Below, one piece after another: positions 9,901-17,800 of a stretch of DNA of 64,000 bases (positions are counted from its first letter, which is position 1; every line of letters starts with the position of its first letter). Source of the DNA: Phytophthora colocasiae (taxonomy: Eukaryota; Oomycota; Peronosporomycetes; Peronosporales; Peronosporaceae); assembly GCA_018806915.1 (NCBI GenBank), contig JAGKQI010000059.1:1612001-1676000 (forward strand), given 5' to 3'. The position numbers were made by a program, and so were the translations under genes. The notes beneath the pieces are model-generated. The model was given only the letters and a program-made list of their open reading frames with translations. It was not told where the DNA came from and made no database searches.

Positions 9901-11432
9901 TGCACAAGGCACTCGAGCAGACGCTGCGACACGATCGTTTTGGCATGCTCGCCAGACACAAGCGCCTTCACCTTGTCCTTCAGCTCTTGACGCTTCGCCA
10001 GGATGCCGAGGTGGACACCAAAGCCGAACTCTCCACTTTCCAGAGAAACTTTGTCACTCGAAGTCTTGTCCTGCGCATTCCACACCGTCTCCGAACGTAC
10101 GAGATTAGCAATAACAGCTCGCTTCTCGAACAATTGTAACAACATTTTCACGTAAGGAGTCTCGAAGCCATCCTTGGACGAGACAAACGAGTTCACAAGT
10201 TGTTTCGTGATCGACTTCTTGGCGTTGAACTCCTCAGTAGCTGCAGGTGATGCAACGATGAAGCCACTCTGTAATTTGTCAGCGGCGAGTTCCTCGACCA
10301 GAGTGCGAGCAATTACAACATCAAAGACGGACTCGCTAACGTTAAAAGCGTACTTTCCGCCAATAACCACAGGAACGGTCTTATTCTGCCACTCTTCAGA
10401 CTGGAAAGAGCCGAGCACATCCATATACAGAGGCTCGCCGACGTTGGTAGAATCATCCATACGATCAAGAACGGCAAATTTGGTAGCCGTAGCAGGCGCA
10501 ACACTCAGGAAGGCCTTAGTCGACCACGGACGGAAAAGACGAACAGAAATAACACCAACCTTGGCCTTCCAGTTCGTGTAGAGGGACTCGACCGCGTCCT
10601 TAACAACGGTTGACGCTGTGCCCATAACCACAAGTACCTGCTCGGCCTCGGGGTGGCCAAAGTATTCAAAAAGCTGATACCCTTTTTTAGCAAAGACCTG
10701 CTTGATGACGTCCTCCACAACTTCAGGGACGGCGTTGTACTTAGCGATGCACTCAGGAGATACCTGGAAGTAAAGTTCAGCGTCATCCGCATTGTCTGCT
10801 ACGCCGGATTTGTTGAGCACAAGCTGGCGGAACTCGGGAGCCTCCGAAGCATTCTTCAGACCGATGAGATTCGCCAGGTACTGGTAGTCCACAAGAGCAT
10901 TGTTGAACTTGCTCGAGGAGGCAGCTACTTGCTGTTCCAGGTCGTTGTGAGCCATTTCTCCGTCGTAGACGTGCAGAAACGGCACGTTGGCACGTAGTGA
11001 AGCCACGTGAGCCAGCAGCGCCATATCCTCCGTCTCAACGGCGTTGAGGGAGTTAAGAATGACGAATCCAGTCTGACGCACAGCCATCAGATCCGAGTGC
11101 TCGCGAGCGACAACATGGACAACGGCCGGAAGCTGCGCACTGCTGAGCTTGTACATCGTTGGCACCATGTGCAGTAGCGACGAGGGTGATGACGCGAACA
11201 GCGTCACGAATTGGCCACGTGCAGCAGCAGCGTAAGCACGCTCAATGAGCTCCTGGCCAGCAGCGCCTTCCTCAACTTTGCCGACCTGGTCGAACACATT
11301 TCGTCTCGCACTGACAATGTACTTCTCAAGCGCGGAACCGAAAGGCACAGGCTGCACTAGGTACGAGAAGTCGCTGAGCGCATAGGCCACGTGGCTCACG
11401 GCCTCCTCCACAGCGGCGACGTGCTGTGGCAT
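6930..11432 (-). CDS. MET5: Sulfite reductase (NADPH) haemoprotein beta subunit, MET5-like
   Basis: A 1500-aa protein with no visible intron, starting at ATG 11432. It reduces sulfite to sulfide with six electrons in cytosolic sulfate assimilation. Order of parts: a pyruvate:ferredoxin oxidoreductase-like N-terminal region (about 30-420), a flavodoxin-like FMN domain (about 750-905), then ferredoxin-like/haemoprotein halves (from about 995). Cysteines 1356, 1362, 1401 and 1405 (CAALPMC and GCPNGC) show the 6/39/4 spacing of the siroheme-Fe4S4 ligands of bacterial CysI. Size and order match fungal Met5 (about 1440 aa), where the flavodoxin is in beta and the FAD/NADPH module in alpha. It is divergent from the siroheme-pathway gene at 12210, across 777 bp. 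Alpha is at 21783-25229. Identification is firm; the symbol is by analogy with yeast. Confidence 0.95.
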   Translation of the reverse strand: MPQHVAAVEEAVSHVAYALSDFSYLVQPVPFGSALEKYIVSARRNVFDQVGKVEEGAAGQELIERAYAAAARGQFVTLFASSPSSLLHMVPTMYKLSSAQLPAVVHVVAREHSDLMAVRQTGFVILNSLNAVETEDMALLAHVASLRANVPFLHVYDGEMAHNDLEQQVAASSSKFNNALVDYQYLANLIGLKNASEAPEFRQLVLNKSGVADNADDAELYFQVSPECIAKYNAVPEVVEDVIKQVFAKKGYQLFEYFGHPEAEQVLVVMGTASTVVKDAVESLYTNWKAKVGVISVRLFRPWSTKAFLSVAPATATKFAVLDRMDDSTNVGEPLYMDVLGSFQSEEWQNKTVPVVIGGKYAFNVSESVFDVVIARTLVEELAADKLQSGFIVASPAATEEFNAKKSITKQLVNSFVSSKDGFETPYVKMLLQLFEKRAVIANLVRSETVWNAQDKTSSDKVSLESGEFGFGVHLGILAKRQELKDKVKALVSGEHAKTIVSQRLLECLVQWSDKQPKHDELANEINILLENEQHQGGVLAEIYALKKYFVPLSQWILGSEEFSRDVGASGVHQVLASGEHVNLLILDTEPMNAVSKTNRKRDLGLYAMQYGNAYVASVALYDSYSQVLRALNEADSFDGPSIVLAYAPSAANMEQETKEAVTSGYWPLYRYNPTLEDVEGEKAFSLESPSIKKELLTFLQRNNQLSLFAKQALTGPSAASVTEKYEQIGQQALKTSFEALLNGFGGQQAEPWQVDTKLWLLVASDNGHADEFASKLEEDALNFGLKNVEKMDMNEMTIDQLLDEANDENAYVVFVCSTAGQGEFPSNSKEFWGELSGFSSTLPLQYAVFGMGDSLYWPREDEKHYFCKAPTDLDAKLSELGAKRIVDLAKGDDQDEDGPMTQFELWKPQLWEQIGIPSDVVSLHQGTKKKQRTNEEIKQQSNYLRGTLAEGLEDRTTKALAADDTQLTKFHGIYQQDDRDLREQMRLEKKEKAFSFMIRVRVPGGVSTAEQYLMVDQLADSHANGNIKLSTRQAYQLQGILKWNLKPVVQGINRVLMDSLAACGDVNRNVMATVNPSCSVETHQEILGIARDISAHLSPKTSAYHEIWLDKKMVAGGEVKDFEPFYGEAYLPRKFKIAIAIPPANDVDVFANCLGFIAILEKDKLIGFNVCVGGGMGMTHNNTKTYPRLADVMAFCTPDQCKDVAEKVMVLQRDFGDRVNRKHARFKYTVEDHGLEWIRTETEKRLGYKLEEPRKYKLLSNGDRFGWIKNSQGKYHYGMFVEGGRIKDTKESGIRSGLRELAKTFPHVEFHLTGNQNLSLGNISEKEIPQIKALMEKYKFGNDNYSGMRLNSIACAALPMCGLAFAEAERYLPSLITKIEDMLEANGLRDDAIVIRMTGCPNGCGRPYLGEIGFVGRSPGIYNLYLGAGFSGDRLNKLYKEAVDEAQILVELEPIIKDYAENRDQGEKFGDFVIRAGYVKACLAAPLVENRAPGEDFHA

Positions 11433-12209
11433 TGTATTTGCTTCTATCCAGGCGAGACTTGCGCTGGGGAGTGCGGAATGGCGAGTGCCACACCACCCGA
11501 ACCGTTCAAGATTGCGTTGACGTTTGAGTCTCAGTTATGGTCACTCTCGCGGGGATCTTCGCTCAATGATTGCCCGGCTATGTAGATAATGGAGCCAATC
11601 AGAATATAGTACGAGATCGCGTCGCTTCAAAGGTCCAATCGTCGCGCGTCATTTGATCGACGCATTTAGACAAACATTTTCCCTGCTATATCGAATAGCA
11701 TAGACAGTCGTTTTTACGGGTCACCAAATGCGTCACTTTGGTGCAACTGGAAGCTTTGGCTGGCTGTGCTGCTGCACGCGTGATCAGGTAGATTGGACGA
11801 AAATTCGTCTACGGACATTGCAGCTGGTAATCGCTGCGTTTGCGCTGCGAGCAGCACGTCTCCAATGCAAAAGCGAGCAAGCGAGCTGACCTTGAAGTTT
11901 CTTATGCGCGACTGACAAAGTGCGCACAGCGCGCGGACAATTTAGCGTCCATTTTCGTAGTCGCGCAATACCTTACTTTCAGTATTGGACACGGTTGTGT
12001 GAACCACCGCAACTCACCTGTTTTGAACACCTGCGTGGACCACATAGGCTCTGCAGCGTCATCCGATTGGCTGCAGCGGATAGTTTATGTTTTTAACGCC
12101 CATCTCTCCACCGTGCACATTAGGGTGCAACGCCCAATGCCTACTTGCCATTCCTCATTGCGCCTCCTGCTGCTACAGCGCCTGCAGAGTGAAGACCACC
12201 GCAATTACA
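11433..12209. promoter_or_regulatory. Shared divergent promoter region, sulfite reductase beta / siroheme methyltransferase
   Basis: The 777 bp between two divergent start codons have no credible gene. Near the middle is an inverted repeat, CACCAAA (11722-11728) and TTTGGTG (11737-11743), enclosing TGCGTCA, a core resembling bZIP/AP-1 type sites. Divergent arrangement of two genes whose products are needed together suggests co-regulation. This is inference; no transcription start was located. Confidence 0.45.
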
Positions 12210-13181
12210 ATGACCACAACCAAGGGAAAGATGCTGCTAGTTGGCGCAGGACCAGGCGACCCGGAACTACTGACGCTCAAGGCTTTCCGCGCGCTGCAGC
12301 AGGCTGACCTCGTGCTGGCAGATCGCCTTGTGCCCACTGAAGTGCTGGATATTGCCAAATGCGAGGTGCGCGTGGCTCGCAAACGCTGTGGCAAAGCGGA
12401 CTTTGCTCAAGCAGAATTGGACGCTTGGGGTCTCGAAGCACTTGCACAAGGCAAGCAAGTGGTGCGTCTCAAAAACGGAGATCCATTCATGTACGGCCGC
12501 GGAGGTGAAGAAGCAGTGATCTACTCCGAGGCAGGCTTCGATGTGGAGGTGATTCCAGGCATTTCCAGCTCGCTTTCTGCGCCTGCGAGTGCTGGTATTC
12601 CTGCTACAATGCGCGATGTAGCCGACCAAGTGCTAGTGTGCACTGGCCACGGCAAGAAGGATCGCTTCCCCGATTTACCTGAGTACTGCGACCACCGCAC
12701 CACGATCTTCCTCATGGCAATTGGCCGCATTGAAGGACTAACCCAGGCCTTGCAAGACGAACGAGGTTACCCCAGTGATATGCCCGCAGCAGTTATTCAC
12801 GCTGCCACCACCAGCGACGCAGCAACAGTACGCAGTACCCTTGGCGAAATCGCCGCCGAGGTCCGCCGTCGCAACATCGACCCACCTGGAACTCTTGTGC
12901 TTGGAAACGTGGTCAATGCGCTGACCTACCTCAAGAATTACGATGCAGTGAAGGACGTTGACGTCGAACCTGAAAGCACTCCCAAGTACACAATCTCGTA
13001 TGCGCCACTGTCGTGTCTACCAGAGATCGACCTGGGAGAGCACATCGTGTTAAACGCTAAGACCAAACGCCCCGAGATCTATGGATTTGAGGTGTCCATC
13101 TTGAATGTGCTTCTGGCGCTGCTGGCATTGGCTTCGGTCGTGTGTTCCGTCGCATCTGGAGTGACTATCACGCAGGCGTAG
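12210..13181 (+). CDS. MET1: Uroporphyrinogen-III C-methyltransferase (siroheme synthesis), with C-terminal membrane segment
   Basis: A 323-aa protein. The ATG at 12210 is chosen because the family motif VGAGPGDPELLT begins at residue 11; the frame is also open to an ATG at 12087, but that extension looks unrelated. It transfers two methyl groups from S-adenosylmethionine to uroporphyrinogen III, giving precorrin-2, the precursor of siroheme used by sulfite reductase. Seen motifs are the N-terminal GAGPGDP loop and RLKNGDPFMYGRGGEE. The methyltransferase ends near residue 250. A tail of about 70 residues follows, with a hydrophobic stretch from about 296 (LLALLALASVVCSVA), so the protein may be tail-anchored in a membrane, which is not usual for this family. 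The dehydrogenase/chelatase half found in bacterial CysG is absent. Divergent from the sulfite reductase beta gene. Confidence 0.9.
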   Translation: MTTTKGKMLLVGAGPGDPELLTLKAFRALQQADLVLADRLVPTEVLDIAKCEVRVARKRCGKADFAQAELDAWGLEALAQGKQVVRLKNGDPFMYGRGGEEAVIYSEAGFDVEVIPGISSSLSAPASAGIPATMRDVADQVLVCTGHGKKDRFPDLPEYCDHRTTIFLMAIGRIEGLTQALQDERGYPSDMPAAVIHAATTSDAATVRSTLGEIAAEVRRRNIDPPGTLVLGNVVNALTYLKNYDAVKDVDVEPESTPKYTISYAPLSCLPEIDLGEHIVLNAKTKRPEIYGFEVSILNVLLALLALASVVCSVASGVTITQA

Positions 13182-13309
13182 CTTGTGCATTGTATTTAAC
13201 GTTTTGTTTCTACTGTACCTCAAACCCTTTTATATCATGGATACATCTAAACATTTTGTGATACTCAAAAAAGTTATAGTCTGGATTGTGCAACATATTT
13301 TTGGCTACC

Positions 13310-14845
13310 ATGGACTATTCAACACATAAAGAGGGGATCAAGCGCAGGAAGGTGATGAGTACCGAAGTCTTCGAGACGCCAGAGCCAGAGGTGGCCTTCC
13401 AGCCTTACGCGCCAGCCAATGCGTCTGCCCGACAGACTCGTACAGGTGCCGGCGTAGGTCCGGAGTCCGAGGGCCACTTCCACGACAAGGTAGCGCGAGT
13501 TATCCGCATTTTTCGAGAAGATCTCCCGAAAATTATAATATTCTTAACCATTATACGACCTAGAACTCGATGGAACTGGATGAGCAGGAACTTCCAGCTA
13601 CACAGGCCTTCGAAGTGTTTATGGGCAAAGTTTACAGTGCGTGAGAATCGCTCAAGTATTAGCTGAGAAGATCTCAGTAATTAATTATTTGTTGTTGTAG
13701 AGCCTACACTGCCCAAGCAGACGGAGTACGAGTCATCAGCTAGCAAGAGCAGCGGTAAGGCGGCGTTGGAGTCTCCTTTGGCCCGTTTTACGCGACTTTC
13801 GTTGGAGTTGAAGGAGTTGGAAGCGGATCTGACGCTGCTGGCGGCTGACGCTGAGCACAAGAAGCACAAAGTGGTGGTGGATGCTGGCCAAGAGGCGGAA
13901 ATTAGCGAGGTCATGCAGGGTCTCAGTACGTTGCAGCTAAATCTGTCGGCTCTGGAGAAAAACGCTGCCTTTCAACCTTTCTTGCGTTCCGGAGGCAGTG
14001 GCGTCGCAACTTCTAGCGCCGATGCAGCGTTGAGTCTGCAGAAAGACCTTACAGCTAGATTCTTCAAGCAAATCGATACGCTAAAGAGGCAGCAACAGGG
14101 TCAATCCGCAGTCCCGTCGGATGGCGCACCGATTGTTTACGAGATCTACAGCAACGGAGAGCTGAATGCTGTCGACCGGGACGCTAAAACACGGGTGGCT
14201 ACACTGGAAGCGCGAATCTCAACGCTGGAAAGAGCTATTGGGAGCTTCCAAGGTCAAGGGCTAAGGCTGGATGGTTTGAACGCGCTGACTGGCTCGTCAA
14301 CGGCGGATCTGACTTCGGTTGTGGCACAATTAGAGCAACAAGTCGCGTTGATGAGCGAAAAGAATTTGGATGCGGTCAAGACGCGCACGACAGCCCTGGT
14401 TCATGAATTTACGCTACTCAGCAAGCTCAAACAGTCGCCAAGTGTGCAGGGTGCGTTAAACTCCCAGAGTGATCGCGAGCAGATACAGAAGATTTACGAC
14501 CAGCTCAGCAGCCTTGACGCCGTAGCGGCTTCAGTGCCAACTATCGTGGACCGCCTTGTCACGCTTAAATCGGTGCACGACGAGGCGCTCAATGTGACAG
14601 CACGAGTGGAAAAAATGGAGCAAACGCAAACATCTCTAACCGATTTGCTCGACTCGGATGCCACCCTGCTTGCCAACGTAAGTGTTTGATATGCTGATGC
14701 ATTTATTAACGTGTTCTTACTCTTGCTACTGTTTTTGTATCAGATGGAAGCGAGTTTGGCTGAAAATGTGCAAATTTTCCAATCCAATATCCAGCAACTC
14801 GACGACCGCATGGCTAAATTGCTCGCTTCATCCGCAAGCCGCTAG
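13310..14845 (+). CDS. DCTN2: Dynactin subunit 2 (dynamitin, p50)
   Basis: Four exons inferred: 13310-13489, 13564-13636, 13701-14677 and 14744-14845, giving 443 aa (family about 400). Frames match across all joins. Donors are GTAGCG, GTGCGT and GTAAGT; the first is weak, so exon 1's end is least sure. The protein is rich in heptad-like coiled coil (repeated TLEARISTLERAIGSF type segments) with the dynamitin pattern YEIYSNGELNAVDRDAK and an N-terminal EVFETPEPE acidic stretch. Dynamitin holds together the shoulder of dynactin, the adaptor that lets cytoplasmic dynein move cargo on microtubules. It sits between two sulfite-assimilation genes with no obvious functional link to them. Its 3' end is only 22 bp from the stop of the convergent mucin-like gene. 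Confidence 0.85.
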
Positions 14846-14866
14846 GTATTTGTCCTCAGCCAATGA

Positions 14867-17800
14867 TTAGCAAGCGGCCACAGGAACCTGACGCGATGTT
14901 GCAGCCATCAATTTGCGCGAATTGCGTGACTTGCGCTTGCTTGCTCGTGCTTCAGTGGAAGGTACAGGATCGAGCATCAAAATGGAGCTTCTAATGATCA
15001 TTGCATTGTGGTTGTCGTCCTGCACTTCCTTGTTGCGTTGTAGGCGAGCTTGCCGTAGTTCCCAGAGATACTTCATCTGTTTGTACAGGATATAGAGCTG
15101 TCGGGAGTTGAAAAGCACCAGGAGCGTAACTTGCAGCACTATTACAAGTGTGCCGACGAAATTTTGCAGACCAACCTCTGTTGAGGGCGTGAGAAATGAG
15201 CTGATGAGCGCATACGTGACCATCTTCATCACGAATGCAATCGAAGAGCACACTGTCTGGAATTCCATGGAGTATGGTTCACTTTCAATAGTGTAAATGA
15301 ACATGGCAAGCTGCAGAGACATCAGCAGCGTCAATTGGGACGGCACATCGCTCACAAGCCCGATAATTACCCCGGAGAGGATTTCAGCTCCCATTTTGGC
15401 CACGAAGAAATAGCGATTTTCGAAGTGGTAGTACTTGTAGTACGCCCCCCACGCGAATTTGAAGTCCGGATTTGACAGCTCTTTTTCGCTTTTGTTCCAG
15501 ATCTTGACAACGCCCAGCACAATCAGTCCGCAACAAACGAAGATGAGAGCCACCGTCGCAAAAGCAAAAGCGCTATGGCTATTGTGTTGTTGCTCCTGCT
15601 CGTTGTAGCGCATCTGGAATGAGCTGGTCATACTGAGAGCGTACTCACTCAAGAGGCAGATTGACAAGCACGACTGGATCAGCAGACGCATCAAGAGTTT
15701 GGCTCGAGGCAAGTCGTCCAAGCGCTGGATCATGAGCTCCAGTTTCCGCCGGAGCAGGAGCCGTAGCAACGAATACAGTGTGGCCACAGCTGCTGCTACA
15801 CCTCCAACTACACTCACGAACACGATAGCAGTTTTGGTGAACAGCTCTTCCGGCTTGACATTAATTCTCTCCGCGTATGCAAGCACTCCCGATATAATGT
15901 CGCCATCGGCGACCGCGAAGTCTGAGGCGTTTTCACTAGAAAGTTTTTCGCGAGCAGGAGTTTCCGTTGGATTGGTCGGCTGTAAGTTGCACCAGCCCAA
16001 TGAATCCGTGAAGTGGAAGAAAAAGTCGGGGGCGTTGGGGAGACTGAGGTGGCTGCTTGACGAGATGAACTGCAGATAGTTGAGCATCATGAATAGCTCC
16101 GTGAGGTCCACAGCAGGAGCTGCTCGCCCCAGGCTGGTTGTGGCAGTAGCTCCTCCGACAGCGTCTAGAACCCCATGAGACACGCTTACGGCAGTGACAG
16201 CGTTCGATACGGCTAACGTGCTACTAGTTGCAATACTGACCACGGCACTCACAACGTTCGCGGTGACAGCGGTTGCTATCAGGATGTTTGCAGAGTTGCT
16301 GGCTACGTCACGAGCAGGGCCAAGTGAGTTGGTGAGATTGATAATCGCCCGGTGAAATTCCTCATCATCTGCTGACCGCGCACTGTTTTCATCTTGCGCA
16401 CTGGAGGTTGTAGCAGGATCTTCGCCGCCGACGATAGCATTTGTCGGATTTCCAGAAGATGCCTGTTCGCTTGCTGCAGGGTTCATGAGTGAATTTCCGC
16501 TGGAGGGTCCTTCACTTGGCGAAGCCACTCGAGCCGCTGTGTTAGGATGTGCTGGTTTAAGGGAGGCCAGTGAGTTTGATCCCTCTGAGATTGACACACC
16601 GGAAGAACCTGCCGATCTGGACGAGGATTTAGTGCTGTCTTCAGAATTATCCGGTGAGGACACAGCTCCAGAGCTACTTAGTGTGGAATCTTCAGCCGGT
16701 GTGTCCAAAACAGGCGATGGGCTAGCTGAACGCGAACCTGCACTACTAGTCGGGTTGGATGACGTTCTAGACGTCACTGGTTGTGTTCCACGGCCTTCTG
16801 CTAGCGCTGGACTGGTAGAAGCTGCGCTTGACGCTAAATCACTTGTTGGTCTCGTCGCGGTAGACGGCGTGTTTGTCTGGGGATCACTTGAGATAGGAGA
16901 GGACGTGGAGTCCAATGCAGTGACAACCGGTGGAGTTGGTGATGGCGCACTTGCAGTATTGTCGGGTGTTGCACTTGCCGCAGTTGTCGCCGTTGGTGTT
17001 TGTGCAGATGGGACCGGATTCGTCGCCATGGTCGTTGGCGTGTCAGCGAGTATAGGTAGTGTGGCCATGGGAGATTCTACTGTTGGAGTATCAGCAGGGG
17101 CAGTTGGTGTTGATAACGGAGTCTCAGGGGTTGATCCAGGAACTGCCCCAGCCGTTGACATCGGCGGCCCGACAGTGGAAACTGGGTTTTCAGTGACTGT
17201 TGCATCCGTCGATGAAGGTGTAGCCGAGGTCGTCGACGATGGGGGGTCTGCCAGGATCGGTATATCAGTCAGAGGATCAACCGTTGAAGGTGTCGATGTT
17301 GCTGGAGACCCTGTCGTCGTTGGGGCCACCGTCGCTGGGGTTGCTGTAACTGGAGTGGCTGTTTCTGATGGCTGCAATGTTTCAGTAGTTGGCGGAGATG
17401 TCGTATCTGGGGACGCTGTCGGAGTCGTTGTGCTCGCCGTATCTGTAGCTGTCGGGGTTGTCGTGGGATCATCCGCGAGAATTGGCACGTCGCTTGGAAA
17501 ATCTGCACTACCAGTAGTTGGCGTTGGGGCTACTGTAGTCGCTGGCTGAGATGTGTCCGGCGTTGAAGACACTGGAGTTGTCGTGGATGTCGGCGTCGAT
17601 GTCGTTGAAGGCTGCAGTGTTGGACTTGACGTGGATGGCGCTGCCGATGGTTGATCCGTTGCTGGGGAGCTTGTCGATGGCTGGGTCGTGGGTGCCGAAC
17701 TATCTGGAGGGCTCGTTGGATCCGCGAGAATAGGGATATCAGTGACGGGACTTGCCGTTGCTGGTGCGTCTGTAGCAGGTGGGACTGAGGCTGTTGGTAA

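Noticed and set aside
6930..11432. Pyruvate:ferredoxin oxidoreductase as the identity of this gene
   Set aside because: Only the N-terminal part is similar. The flavodoxin and siroheme domains with correct cysteine spacing define a sulfite reductase beta subunit.
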